A program made the translations under genes and the position numbers. Below, piece by piece: positions 1 through 13,308 of a stretch of DNA of 64,000 nucleotides; positions within the stretch are counted from its first letter, which is position 1; each line of letters opens with the position of its first letter. This DNA comes from Metaphire vulgaris (taxonomy: Eukaryota > Annelida > Clitellata > Crassiclitellata > Megascolecidae), in NCBI GenBank assembly GCA_018105865.1, contig CM030848.1:9982301-10046300 (forward strand), in the 5' to 3' direction. The notes below the pieces were generated by a model. That model searched no databases. It had not been told where the DNA came from and was given only the letters and a program-made list of their open reading frames with translations.

Positions 1-1260
1 GCATTTGTGGCCTCTTGTGCTGCTATAATTTTTGACCAGTGTAAAGATTTCAGTAATGGTGAAATACGGCAGAACGTGGGTTACTTGGTTAGTGTGCAAG
101 TCAAACCATTTTGAATTGATTGAAATTTACTGATGAATGCTTCTGTAAGATTGTGAAACAGCGAGTTGCAATAGTCAAATTCAGAGTGAACTACTGAAGT
201 GGCGATGGCAGAAGCAGCTTTAATATCAAGGCAAGGACATCAGGGTATATAGATCATGAATAATATTATGAGCATAACAGGTTTTTGAATGCTGCAAAAT
301 GTGAGCTTAAAGATTTAGAGAAGATTCAAAAGTAAATCCCAAGATCTTTGGCGATTGGAACAGAGGTAGTTATTGTGCCTTTGGCCAAGACCAGTGTGGG
401 ATATTCAAATGAAAAAAGCAAGGAGGCTCATCAAAATTCTTAGAAATATTTTAAACATCTGGAGTGTTCTCCGTACTATGTCTGCTTATCTAAATAAAGA
501 TCAAACCCACTACTTTTCGTCAACTTCATTTGCAATCCCGATTCAGGGGATCATAATCTGCGAACTGCAACCGTAGAATACCCTCAACTGGGATTAACGA
601 CTGATCTGCCGTCAGCAATTATTACAATAAAGAATTATCCGTTTATCCCTAAGTAAGGTCTTCTGAAAAATGGCCGTATTGCAATATTGATGGAAAATCC
701 GCTAAAATATAACTGATACTACCTGCCTCAAACAGTGGGGCTATAAAATATTTTTACACAATAATCGATTACACTGAATTATAGAATGGAGTGAAATTTA
801 ACGAAAACGAAAAAACAGCAGCTTCCAGTAAGTTTCACTTTCTATTTCATCTCATTAAGCCTCGTTCTCAATCTCAGACTCTCGGTGCGTTCGTCTTCTT
901 ATTACTTGAAAGTTTTGTTTTACATTAATTTGTCAGATTTATTTAGAGAGAAAGAAGAGTTGCAATATTTCGAAACTTAAATCAATCGTTCTATGGAAAT
1001 GGTATATTATAATTTAAACCAATCCAACTTCATTAGAATATCATAGAATCCATAGATATAAAAAATTTCATGTAATATTTCGATGCATTATGTAAATTAT
1101 TGTATTATCGCTCGACTTTTTTTTTTAATAAATTACTAACTCGAAAATTTATTTCAAACTTTCTCTTAAAATTTGTTAAGTGTTGTTTATTTAATAACTA
1201 ATATTACATAAAACGAGAACAGTTTTTTGACCTATGTTTTCTTAGGAAGTAAAATTAAGC
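1..1260. other. Upstream flank and probable 5' UTR intron of the ZCCHC17-like gene
   Basis: No conserved coding sequence was recognised here. A possible non-coding first exon ends near 829 at a GTAAGT donor (after CAGCTTCCA). A good acceptor (TTTTCTTAG) at about 1235-1245 lies just before the start codon at 1261, so the 5' UTR is probably split by an intron. The rest is AT-rich sequence without an assignable element. Confidence 0.4.
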
Positions 1261-4200
1261 ATGAGGCGAAGCAGTGATGTTTCAGCTGGGACTCTGCCTG
1301 AAGCGAACAGCATTATTCGCGGAGAGGTGATCGCAAGTTTTAATATAGAAAAATTTGGCATTCCTGTTAAAACTGGAAACTGGAAGAGTGCGAGCATGGC
1401 GTACAGTATCTTCCAGTTTTAAGTTAACCTAGCCATAACCCTGCCATAACCCTTTCAGGCAGTGTTTACTGACTGCTTTTTAAGCTGACTGACTTTTTTG
1501 AAGTTATGAAACATTTTGCCTGACTATGGTTGAAATTGACAGGAGAGAGTCACATATCTGTGACAAATCAATTTGAATTTTAAAAGGCATTTTGATATTC
1601 TGCAGACTGTGGTGAAATGACATTAATATTCTGCATGATCTAAACAGTGCAAAGGCAGTTCTGGATAAAATTAAATAAAGTAGATTGTTTGATGATATTG
1701 TGATGGAAACAGTGGCGGCTCCAGGATTTGGCAAGTGGGGGGGCGTTGGGATGGCAACTTCTAATCATGGGGGGGTCAACCATTTGTTGCTAGGTATGTA
1801 GTATTAAATATAGGGTCCCAACAGGGAGGTCAGTGAAGGGCCAGGCACTCAATCACGAGCCCCTCCTGTGGAGCCGCTACTGGATGGAAGGAAAGTAATG
1901 CTGGTGACTTAACCCTTTCAGGGGTGCTTCTAGCTATACTACCCACACACATTCATGGTCAACACTGGTGCTGGGATGCATTATTCCCACGTATAAATAA
2001 ATATTTGAATTCAGCAAAGAAAGTGCTTTTGACAAGTGTGTCATAGTTGGACATTTTGATTGATGTAATTCTGGTTTTTCGTCAGTCCTAGTAGAAATAC
2101 AATGTATTTATTTCTTAGCAGCCACTGAAAGAGTTAAACTGTACTTTTGTAACTGACCTTGTTGATTGTGGCAGTTAATGGCTTGCTACATAATAGGAAT
2201 CCTCTTGCTTTTGCATAGATGAATTTAGCAGCAATTGTAATTATTGCTACTTTTCTTTTGTTGTTTGATAAGCATCTTGTAAGTTTTTATATTTATTTAA
2301 TGAAAAATTAGTTTCTTCTGTTTTTAGGTTACTTCACTTAAGCCTTATGGTGTGTTTGTAAAAATTCCTGGATGTGAAAAAAATGGTAAGTCACAGCTGC
2401 TCTTCAGAAGACATGCCATATCTTATTAATGCTCATAAATTGTACAGGATTTTATTTTATGATTTCATATTTTTATGTTTTCATATTTCATATTCATATT
2501 TCATATTTAACATAGCTTAAAATTATTCTCTTTACAATTTCTGCCAGTTTTAATTTTGGTATTAATGGTTATATCAGTTTGAAATAAATGTGATTATTGG
2601 TGAATGTAGGTATTTCTGAATTTGACAATACATGGAATCAGGTCTTTGATCTTTGAATTACAGTTCCACGTTAAGCATGTCGACTGTCTTTCATGTTAAA
2701 TTAAAGATGCATATATGTTTGTATTTGCAATGTTATAGGTTTGGTTCATATTTCTCAAATCTCAAATAGCCGTGTTGAACGTCCTGAAGATGTTCTTGAG
2801 ATGAAAGAAAAGATCTACTGCAAAGTCATCTCTGTTGAGGTTTTTTAGAATCATGTTTTCATTTTCTAAAAATGCATTTTTGCTTTTGCATTGTGAAAGC
2901 TTCTTATGTCTTGAAACTGATTTTTTGGAACATTTTGAAATCCTTGTGACATTCTCCTAGATTATTAACCCCTAAGATTATTAAAAGCTAAATTAGATAT
3001 TCCGGGATCCCCAGTTAATGGGTTAAAGCTAGATTAGATATTGTATTGAGGTCTATGAATTAATATGTGATATGAGATGGTATAGTGCTACATAATCATG
3101 TGTTATATCTAGTATGTTAAATGATTTATATTATTCACAGGGATAATTGCTTAGTATTGAATGCTGTCAGAATTCTACTCATTCTGCCCATTTATTTTTT
3201 TAAACTAAGCCATTATCCCATCCCTTGCACTGCACTTTCTCAGCACAGCTGTTGTAATGCTTCGTAAGTAGAGAAATTTTAGCTTCTTAAATTTATTTCA
3301 GAATTGTATTATTATTTTTCTTACTTCTGTGTTATACCCCATAAGCACTTTAAATGGTTTTATTTGTCTTGATGCAGGGAGATGGGCAGAAAATAAGCCT
3401 ATCAATGAAAGTTGTAAACCAGACAACAGGACAAGACTTAGACCCCACTCAGTTACAAACTTCGTTAGTATTTAAAATATGTCAGTTAACACTAATAGAA
3501 CCATTTTGCTTTCGATATTTAACTGATATGCTGTAATTATGAGACAATGTTTGCAGGGGTGAACTGACATTCAGGTTTTGAACCTAAAATATGTCTCTTA
3601 ACAACAACAACAATTCCAATTTGTGAAGCCTTATTGTGCATAACCTCAAGTCATTTTATTTAACCTTTATTTTTATTGTCTGTGAGAAATCAATTGCTTT
3701 TTGAAAGAGATATTATAGGTAATGCTTCATTCTGGGGTACAACTTCACAGTGGTGTGTCCCCCAGGTGGCAGATGAGAGAAGTCCTGGGCAGGGAAACCT
3801 CCTGAGATTGCACCGAATAATACAGAATAAGGTGTCGTGGACCAACTGTATCAGAAGATAGCGGTGGAAGATCTTCGAGCACAGGCGAGGCTGCTGAGAG
3901 CAGATATCCCATTTAAGAGGATATTACAGTCACCTCGGTATACCGTGAAATCCTGTCCAGTGCATGGAGAATATGAGGTCATGGAAGGACATGAAACACA
4001 GACATGAATGGAGTAAAAGGAGAATTATGCTGTCTCAGACATCGCCCGGATCACCTGAGGTCTGTGGTGGTTGTTTGGGCACTACGACAACCAGAGATAT
4101 AGTTAGATACTGAGTGCCAACCAAATCCAAGACTAGGAACAAAAGGGTGCATAGAGACAAAATATCCAGACCCAGTGGAAAATGCAAATCCAGTCATACC

Positions 4201-7200
4201 ATAAGATATTAGCAATATACAGAAAGATCAAAAGACAAGAGTGCTATACACAGACTATTGATGACTTTTGGGTTTCGAATATGGTTCTGTTGTCAAGTGA
4301 TGCTTCCATCTTTTCTTAGTAGAATTTAATCCTTCAACTTTTAAAATGTATATCTATGATGCAACCCAGAATTCTGTCACAATAAATATGATGTATATTT
4401 CTGTATAACAATTGCATACAAATTCACATAGTAATTAGTACGTGTTTTTAAAGTGATTTGTGGTATTTGCCTTGTGACAGGAAAGATGAACAACACAAAA
4501 AGAAGAATTTTAAGAAGGAATTTCCTAAAATTGAGCTCGGTGCAATTTTTGATACAGTTTGCAAAAAATGTGGAGGAAAAGGTATACACTTGTCTTTGTA
4601 TAGACTTTCTTGTCACTCCAATATTGCCGGTTTCTTACAAATAAGATTTCTATACATGTAATATCTCAGCAGCTTTTTCAATTATGTGATTTCTATAAGC
4701 CTGCTCAAAGCATAAATTTTATGACATTTCCATTATATGTATTATTGACAAATGTTCACCAGATTTACATTTATTGTTTGCTAAACTTTATTTAAATAAT
4801 TTTAACGGTTAAGATGCATGTAATTGCTGAACCTAGGTCACTTGGCTCAAGATTGCTTTTATGTTCCTGGTGGTAAAAAGTACGACCTATTAGAAGAAGT
4901 TTTTGAATGGCCAAAGAAGATTGAGGAAGAACAAAAACAGAAACATGGAAAGAAAGAAAAGAAGGTTTGTGCATTACGGTAGTTTTGTTTTGGCTCCAAC
5001 TTTAAATGCCTTTTGGAGAAAAATGCATTCATTATAAAGCCATTTTTAACATGTTTAAATCTAGTGAAATTGTTTAAGAAATGTTTGGGTTTAAGGGCAA
5101 TGTCAGTGTGTAATAAAATTTTTAAAATTCATAGTTGCAATGGAAGGGAACAGAAATTTATCTCAGGAATGCATTAGCCAAGTCTTCGAAATGCAAACGA
5201 AACGTTATGAAATTTTAAAGGCTTCTTGTGTATAAGATATGTGTAAACACATGTAAAATGTAATAGTATCTATCAGATTCTACATGTCAATCACATTGTC
5301 TCTTTGTGTTTTGCAGAAAAAGAAACACAAAGACAAGCATAAAAAGAAAAAGAGAAATCATCCAAAGCTGAGGCAATATAATTTCATTTCCATTTATGAA
5401 TCAATTGTACAGTTTTCAACAGAGACATTGGTTTCTTTGTAATGGTTGTGCACTAAATTGAATCATGATTTTAGCGATTTGGGGTGTTGGTGTTGTTATA
5501 TCAGCTGAAATTTTAAGACCTTTCCTGGAGGTTCAAAATATTTAGAAATTGTGATCAAAGATGAAGTTTTGGATTAGATTTGAAATTTGCCTGTCACTTG
5601 TGATACATAATATTCCAATTTTTTAAAAAAAAAACTAGGTGTGATTTCATAGACTTACCTTAGCAACATGCACTACGGTAAGAATAGCTCGTTTATTACA
5701 AACCTGAATCAGTGGTCAGTCACTCTACTATCCGAGAGCAGCAGCTAAACCAGTTTAGAAACGACTTAAAGCATAGAAAATGGATATAACATCATACTTT
5801 ATTCTATTTACGCTGTTATGTGACAGAGATATTTACGAGAATTATAACTTAATCAAATTGTTCATGTAGGGAAAGCATCACAAGAAGAAGCATGGGACGG
5901 GTTCAGATTCAGAAGACAAAGACGAGGTGGGATTTTGCCTAATTGCCAGTTTTATAACAAGAGTTCGGTAGGATTATTTTAAGATTGTTATCTTAGCTGC
6001 GTATTAAATCAAAATTCTAGATTAACTGCTGGAAACAATGGATTCGTTTAAAGAGTAATGCTTTTGGTTATGTTTGTGTGGAAGGTTATTTAATTTGGCA
6101 GTTCACGTCAGGTTTTTGGTTGAATCATCATGATCATGTTGCTGTTGCCGTATTTGAACAGTCACTTCTTGGACTTGGTTATTTACGTTTTGGTGGATAC
6201 AGTTTATTCTAGCCACCTTGACATTGGGGGATTTTGAAATGTTTGGGGGGGACAAGGTCTGAGTCTCCACGCTTGGGGGGATTTCCACCCCCCCAGCCAA
6301 CATATATATATATATATATGTTTTTTTGGGGGGGGGTTAAAACTTTGGGGGAATTCCCCCAGAGAAGGCCTAGAATAAACACTGGGTGGATCGGCCATCA
6401 TCTGAGATTTTGCCCCATAATTTTTGCACTTCAGCACAGCTTAAAATGTTATAAATTATTGGCAATGGCAATTTAGAACAGAAAACAGAATTGTGAAAAC
6501 ATAACTTATTTATACTGCCCACTGAAAAATACACATTTTTTGAATATGACATTAATTGTGTTTGACGCAACTTTATGGGGATGCGAGAATTTTTATACAG
6601 TAAAACCTCTTTAGCTCGCCCCTCTTTAGGTCGCCAAACTCCTCTCGCCATTGATGGGTCAAGAACGGATTTCCACTCATGTAAAATAAACGCCGCCGCC
6701 GCCGCCACAACTTTCAAAATTCCATGCCTGTGTATTATGACCTCTTTTGCTCGCCATAGCAACTTTACTTATCGGTTTGACCGTTTATAGGCCAAGCTCC
6801 CGACCGACTGTTTACAATGACCCTTCCCCCCCGGATGAATACATCGGTGTTGGTAATCAGCTATTAACCTGTCAGCTAATGTCTGGTGAAGGGATTGTGG
6901 TAGAGGTCTGCACGGGGAGGGGAGCAAGAATCACCCGAAGTTGACCTCCTCCCGCCAGCCCCACCCTGCGATGGCCAATCCCGCTCCGTGCACGGCTTTT
7001 GTCTCCAACCCAGCAGTCCCGTGGCAGCAGACAATGGATCGGATTTACAAAACTTTTCACCTGTAGGGGCGAGGCCTGTATGCTGCTGTATTACATCAGC
7101 AGCAGGTACTCTGGTCTGCATTATACGAAACACCGACGCAGCCTACTAGCTTAGAAAAGTTGACAGTTTTCGTAGCCGACCTGCTGTCTATACATGAATA

Positions 7201-8450
7201 TATAGCAACCTGTCATTTGTTCATGAGCTGACCCGTCCCTACTGGTATCCGCGGGGCACCCAAAATTCTCATCCCCGCCCTTTGTGGGGGAAGCCAAGCC
7301 TACTTAGTTTCAGTAGTGAGCATTGTATTCGTTAAAGGCCAAACTCGCCCCTGCGCCAAACTTTACCCTTGACCAATAGTGGCGGGCTAAAAGAGGTTTT
7401 ACTGTATACTACTTTGCCTCTCTGTAAAGCTACTACCTAATAAACCTTAACTCAATAGAAAAGTGCCACAAAGAATGGTTTCTTTCAGAAAATAAATTTC
7501 AAATGGATTTAATCAGATCAGATCAGATTTGTGTCCTCCAGCTATCGACTTCTCCATGACATCTTTCCAAAGTTTTCTGTCCTTTGCTATTTCTTCCAAG
7601 GTCATTCGGTGTCTTCCGTCATTTTTTCCATTGAGATTCAGCCCTGCCATGTGCAGATCCTCTTCCAATCCATCCACCCATCGTTTTTTTGGTCCTCCTT
7701 TAGATCTTCTCCCCTCTGGTTTGTAGTTGAAAATTTGTTTTGGGTTTGACATAACTTTTTGGTTGTGCTATGGTATTTCTTTGGAAATTGATTTAATACT
7801 AGAGTTAAAATCCAGATACCGGTACTAGATACTGTATATTTTGCTGCAAGTGAATTTATGACAGCAATCTGTTTTACAGAAGAAACATAGAAAGCCTCAA
7901 AAACCAGCATCTTCAAGCTCGGACAATTCTTCAGGTTTTTGCTTATTTTTAATTTGCGTAGCAGGTCAATTTTTTGTGGTGTTAATGCACGAATTTTCTC
8001 ACAAACTATCAGCTACATTTGGTCTTAACCCCTTAACTGGGGATCCCGGATATATCCGTCCATTTTACATTGAGAATACACGGTTAAGGGGTTAAGAGTC
8101 ATTGTCAAGTTGTCCTTTTTGTAGACTCAAAAAATTACCAAAGCTTAGAAAAGTATCTGAAGTCAAGTTACTGCATTTGTTTTGGATTTTGCTTATAATT
8201 TGTTTGATGGAATTATTTATTGTTAGATGCTGAGCTTAGAGAAGCACTATATTTAAAGACTGGCTCAGAAAGCAAGCATCAACAGCACTCAAAATCAGAT
8301 CACTCAACCTACTCTTCGAAGTCATCGAAGAGCACCAAGAATGAAAAGACTGAAGAAACTAAAGAAATGTCGCTTGCTGGAAAAAAACGTTCACATTCAC
8401 CCTCGTCCACCCACAAAGACACCAAAAAACAAAGGACACACAATCATTAA
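1261..8450 (+). CDS. ZCCHC17: ZCCHC17-like nucleolar protein (S1 domain plus CCHC zinc knuckle)
   Basis: Coding exons: 1261-1326, 2328-2385, 2739-2839, 3378-3463, 4481-4581, 4837-4964, 5317-5367, 5870-5926, 7880-7934, 8227-8450 (stop TAA), about 308 aa. Residues about 18-85 form an S1 RNA-binding domain (SLKPYGVFVKIPGC ... GLVHISQIS ... KISLSMKVVN) followed by the family signature TGQDLDP. A CCHC knuckle, CKKCGGKGHLAQDC (C-x2-C-x4-H-x4-C), spans exons 5 and 6 of the S1-knuckle block. The rest is a Lys/Ser-rich low-complexity tail, as in vertebrate ZCCHC17 (pNO40), a nucleolar RNA- and ribosome-associated protein. Exon phases agree at every junction except one: the donor after the seventh exon reads AAAG|CTGAGG where GTGAGG would fit. 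The start ATG lies in the first recognisable exon and gives the expected short N-terminus before S1. Family assignment is confident; the tail exons are less certain. Confidence 0.88.
1710..1882. mobile_element. hAT-like MITE (TIR CAGTGGCGGCTCC)
   Basis: Imperfect terminal inverted repeats: left CAGTGGCGGCTCCA, right TGGAGCCGCTACTG. They are flanked by GATGGAAA (1702-1709) and GATGGAAG (1883-1890), an 8-bp duplication with one mismatch as expected for hAT. The interior has no coding capacity. Related sequence recurs at 39619 and 49626. Confidence 0.8.
1909..2137. mobile_element. TTAA-bounded MITE, 229 bp
   Basis: Begins TTAACCCTTTCAG and ends CTGAAAGAGTTAA, so inverted termini lie directly inside TTAA at both ends. 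This resembles the 80-bp TTAA family below but is longer. It contains a GGGA...TCCC inverted pair near the centre. TTAA target sites are typical of piggyBac elements; membership is an inference. Confidence 0.5.
2965..3026. repeat. Degenerate copy of the 80-bp TTAA family
   Basis: TTAACCCC at the left and CCCCAGTTAATGGGTTAA at the right, with the CCGGGATCC segment retained. It is shortened and has lost the CCATTTTACA core seen in full copies. Confidence 0.6.
6200..6384. mobile_element. hAT-like MITE (TIR CAGTGTTTATTCTAG family)
   Basis: Left end CAGTTTATTCTAGCC and right end CTAGAATAAACACTG. Flanks GGTGGATA (6192-6199) and GGTGGATC (6385-6392) match at 7 of 8 bases. The interior is G-rich with a short (AT)n run. 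Same family as the copies at 39315 and 49176. Confidence 0.85.
6598..7404. mobile_element. Tigger/pogo-like non-autonomous element, 807 bp
   Basis: Long terminal inverted repeats: left CAGTAAAACCTCTTTAGC, right (as read on +) TAAAAGAGGTTTTACTG. Both are bordered by TA (6596-6597 and 7405-7406), the target site of the Tc1/mariner/pogo group. No transposase remnant was recognised. Lies in an intron of the ZCCHC17-like gene. Confidence 0.75.
7505..7755 (-). mobile_element. LINE ORF2 C-terminal fragment (RTE-like)
   Basis: On the minus strand this reads GGPKKRWVDGLEEDLHMAGL and, further on, AKDRKLWKDVME, the Arg/Lys-Trp-rich C-terminus usual in RTE-type retrotransposon polyproteins. There is no reverse transcriptase core, so it is a 5'-truncated, dead copy. 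A second fragment of this type lies at 30958-31130. Confidence 0.6.
8025..8095. mobile_element. 80-bp TTAA-family element (71 bp copy)
   Basis: TTAA, then CCCCTTAACTGGG, a 12-bp palindrome CGGATATATCCG, the conserved TCCATTTTACATTGAG core, then GGTTAAGGGG and TTAA. It is slightly shortened between the core and the right arm. Confidence 0.8.
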
Positions 8451-8571
8451 ATATCAGAAAATTACCAATGACATTGTGACGTTTTGTAAATGATCGTGCT
8501 TAATTGATGACTTTATTTAGCTGTTATGCCGCTTATCAACTCCTGTTGCAATATGAAGCTTATGTTTTGTT

Positions 8572-8577
8572 AATAAA
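8572..8577 (+). promoter_or_regulatory. Polyadenylation signal AATAAA of the ZCCHC17-like gene
   Basis: AATAAA about 120 bp downstream of the stop codon at 8450. The convergent MRPL1 gene ends at 8715, so the two 3' ends are close. Confidence 0.6.
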
Positions 8578-8714
8578 TTTTGAGTGTTTAATATGAATTA
8601 TCCATTGTATTTTTGCTTGAGATAAAACAAATACCAACACAAGCAATTCTGTTCTTGCAGTTTTATGTATTTATGGCTGTATCAACTTTTTAAAATTACT
8701 GTTCAAGGAAAAGT

Positions 8715-11700
8715 TCATCTTCTTGCTTTAGCAGCTTGATCTTCATCATCCTCATCATCCCTGTCTTCTGCTCCTGCTTCTAGAATTTCTTCATCTTTTT
8801 CAACAGTTGCTGGCTGTGCTACGGTACCTCTTGGCAAGACACTTTCATCTTCAAGCAGAAATGCCTCGTTCGATGGAGGACATGTGATTCTAACTTTACT
8901 GAAGATAGGGCCTCCTGTAAAACAGTCACAAAACTATTCAGACAAGTCTACCTATAAAGGAGTAAGAACTGGGAGCTACAGCCTAGCTAAAAATTTGCAA
9001 TTGTCGCACTCCCCTGTGATTGTGCCAACCACTTGGTGCACTAGGCACACACGGCTGTTCATTGCTATCAAGATAAAGCAGCAGAAGAATGCTCTTTCGG
9101 CCAAGGGGTGGACTGACCAATTTATTTTTAGTTAACCACCAAAATTTGCTACCCTTGCGAGATAACCAGTTGTAACTCTCCATCTTACAGACTCCCTGCC
9201 GATGTCATCATGACAAGTGAAGATGTACACATGATAAAATTCATATGAATAACTGGGTTCATGTAGGAAGTACCTTCAATCTCAATGCATTGTCTTGAAA
9301 CTATTGCATTGTTATGAAATTGTCATATAAAAAAGTTGACATGATTACACGTGCATATAAGCTTACTTACCGACACTAGGTGGCTTCTGAGATGCAATAG
9401 CTTCAACTGTTGACTTTAAATTAGCCTTTAGTAGCTCCAAATCCATATTCAGCTAATCACCAGAAACAGACAGACAAAACAAAGCCAAAATCTTACACTA
9501 AATACACATATAATCAAATATCTATTTGTCTAAACAGGGAGTCTTAGAGTTAAAGCCTAGCATTCAAGAATTTAAACTTATTTTGTCTTAGTTTGAACCT
9601 TGTAAACATGTTATGACATATATCATTGAATCTTGATCACTTGCTTGTTGACCATTTATTCTTGGAGGTTTATTCTTTCTCTTTCGAAGTGGAGCATCAG
9701 AAATTTTCAATCAAATGCCATATTAGTATAAATATCTGTGAAAGTATTTTTCAAGTTTTAAATTTTTGGCCATTATTCCATTATTTCAAATACATTTATA
9801 AATGACTGGAACTTCCTTGAGCAACACAAATATACACTGCTTTCCCTGTCTATGCCTCTTTCCCTTATGCAAACTTTATCTGACGATACCTACACATTTT
9901 TTAAAGGTGAGGCATCTATAACTGACCCTACTATTAGTATACAATAAATGATGGGAAATGTCACTAGCAAGCCCACCTCACTTCAGTGGAAATTACTAAC
10001 CTTGCCAAATGCAAATGTAAGCTTTCCTACAGAGTCGGACATTTTCACACTTTCAAACGATCGTCCATTCACGAATAATTCCACCATTGCTTCAGTATTT
10101 GTTCCTAGATTTCCTGTGGACACACACACAGAGCAGCTCTGCTACACTAAATGCTCTATTACAAAATCATAGCAAAACATTTATGGCAGACTATAAAGAA
10201 TTTCCAATTTAGCAGTTTAGACCATATAAAACATTTACAAAACAACTGGATTTACTGAAAACTTGCAAATGTGTCTTTTTTCCCCAAGACCTATCTAAGA
10301 CTTATCTAGGACATGAAAAATCAATGTGTTACCTTTCTTTTTCGTTGGAAATCGGTCTTTGAGAGTTTTTTTAATAAGAGCTGCTTCCACAAGCATGTCC
10401 ATGTTCAATACTACATGGTCAAAATCATCCTGCTTTATATCGCCTTTTTCTATCTAAATAACCAAAACACTATAAAATTGTAACAATTGAAAAGTTAGCA
10501 TGAGCCATCATTCTTCAAAATTGATGCATGATTTCACAATCAATTCATAAACATTGAGGCACATGACTCGCATCTAAACTGCTCATTTATGTTCAGTAAA
10601 TACAGTACAACCTGCATATATATTGAACTTGCTTATATAGAAATCCTGCTTGTATTGAAGTTTAGCACTAGTCCCACCAAACACAGTGTAAATAAATATA
10701 AAAGCGACCCTGATAAATCGAACTCGCTTATTTTGAAATATCACTTATATCAAAGCCGCTTTTCGGTCCCTGTCATTGAGAAGTTTGTCAGTATATCAAA
10801 GTACATGCATTATTGTGGTCTCATGAGCATTGATATAATGGGATCAACTGTAGTATGATTCACATAAATGGACATTATAGGAGAATGAAAGTTCTGTGCT
10901 AATCCTTTTAAAATATGAATATTTTGCTTATAGAACTCAAAAGAGAAAACATTTCAAGATATAGTTAACATATAGGCCCACAAAAAGAAATTAACAACAC
11001 ATTTTTTTTATTATAGTATTATTATGATTATTTCAGTCAGAAATTTTCATCCTTTCCATGACAAGCAGAATTACTGCCAATTTAACACAACAAGATGTAA
11101 ACATATTACTGGAACCCAAATTTCAAATCCAAGTAGACTTTCATACTAATATACAACAATTTAGCAGGCATAAATTTACCTGTCGTATCGTATCCAGACC
11201 ACCAACAAAAAGAGCCCCCAACTGTGAAGCCTTTGCTTTGTCTTCTTCTGCCTTTTAACATAAAGACAGCAAAAATGAAACAATTTTGACAAGATGAGAG
11301 TCATCTGTCATCTTCTGCAGGTACTTAATTTGTTAAGACTTAAGACCAATGCAATTCACATTAACAGCAAAAGGAAATGGAAATAGCTATTAATCAAATA
11401 GATAGCCAAACCATTAACAGTAATTCAAACAGAAAAATAAAACATAGAAAATGTAGTGGCAATTTAATAACTAATTAACTTACTACAACATTTCTAGTGA
11501 TTTCAATATTGTATCTAACAAAGACCAGAATTGATGCAGCATGCTTTTTTCTGTTTTACTATTAACACAAATTGATCTGGAAGTTTCTATCTTCGTATCA
11601 TTTTCAATAAATAATCAGGGGGCTTAAAACTCGACATCAGGCATTTTTAATACTTTGATCAGGCATTTTTAATATTTTGAAGCCAGCCTTATAGCTTAAA

Positions 11701-13127
11701 AGCTTACAAACAAGCTTAAAAACAAGCTTATAGCTTAACAAACTTAGCTTAACATAACTGCTTCATTTTCATCAATCACTGTTAAAGTGATGTCTTGTGG
11801 CAATTAATGGTTGACCAAGTGACTGATATACAATAATAGCTTTCATATGAATTGAGGTGAAAATGAAATACTGCAAATTTTCATTTATTACCTTTGTAAG
11901 AGCAATCACGCGACTCTGAACACTGTCGTCAAACTTGTGAGGAAGAAGAACCGTCCCTGATATGATACCAAGAAACTTTGTCTACATAAAACAACAACCA
12001 ATTCTTCAAACTTTCATCGTTAATTGGCTCACAATATCTTTAAATGCTGCCAAACGGAATGTGAACATTAAATATGATGTAAGAATCATAAGTATTTAAT
12101 AAAGGATAAGTAGTACCTTTTTCTTTGTTGACAAGTCAAGATCTGCATCTAAAAACAGAAGACCATCCATGTTATTCTGCATTTCAGGTGCACCAAGTTC
12201 TCTGTGCATAGTAACAGCTTCTTCAAAAGTGTATCTGGCTGGCGGGTAATACTTCTGAATCCACACATCATCCTTGGGAACTCGCTCTAAGAATTCCTTC
12301 AGTTCCTTTGGCGACATTAATTCCTCAGCAGTCGGCCTAAGAAAGTACAGTTTGTACAATTCTGTCTCAAAACAATGCTGTGCACATAAATTAATATAAT
12401 AACTCACAAAGAACAACAAAAAAGAACTGGTCTGCTGTAAGGCAAAGTAAAGTTTTCCCATGCCCGATTTGAGCATTGGGACCAGTGCAGATCTCAGGTC
12501 TCCGTGGCATACAGTGATGCAGGTGGCATATGCCATTAACCTAGAGTAGGTTACCAGCCAAACATCTACCTAGTTGCCCAACCAGAATTGTCAGGCAGTA
12601 TTGTTGTGATCAGGCAAATATATTACCCTTGATTGATCAAATCACATGTAAAAATGCCATAATACAAAAAGAAAGACTGAACCTAAAAACATGAATGGCA
12701 AAAGATAATGAATGTGAAAATCTGAGTCAGACAGTCAATCATATTTAGCCAATACAGTCAAACAGTTATAAATTGTTATATTTTCTTACAATAAAAACTT
12801 ATCTGTCATGAACTGACAATGAAAAGACACACTTTCTGATATCTGAAACTGATATCATGTCTGAAATATGAACTTTAAACCCTAATTTAAACCTAATTAA
12901 GAGTTATTTTGACAACCAAAACAAAATTACAAGCGATGTATGATTTAGGAAATTGATGTTAAACAGTTGATTCAATACTTTTTCCTAGGTTTCAGCCTTT
13001 CCTTCTCTTTGGCTGTTGGTGGAAGTCGATATCTCTGTGAACCTTTCCATCTCACCAACTGAATTTGGCCATTGGAGCAGTTAAAAGCAGTTGCAGCAAA
13101 CACCCGATCAAAAAGTCTAAAAGTTGT

Positions 13128-13167
<40 letters not shown>

Positions 13168-13194
13168 TGTATGTATGTATGTGTTGTATGTGTA

Positions 13195-13241
<47 letters not shown>

Positions 13242-13270
13242 TTCATTCATAACATTGTAATGTAATTAAA

Positions 13271-13308
<38 letters not shown>

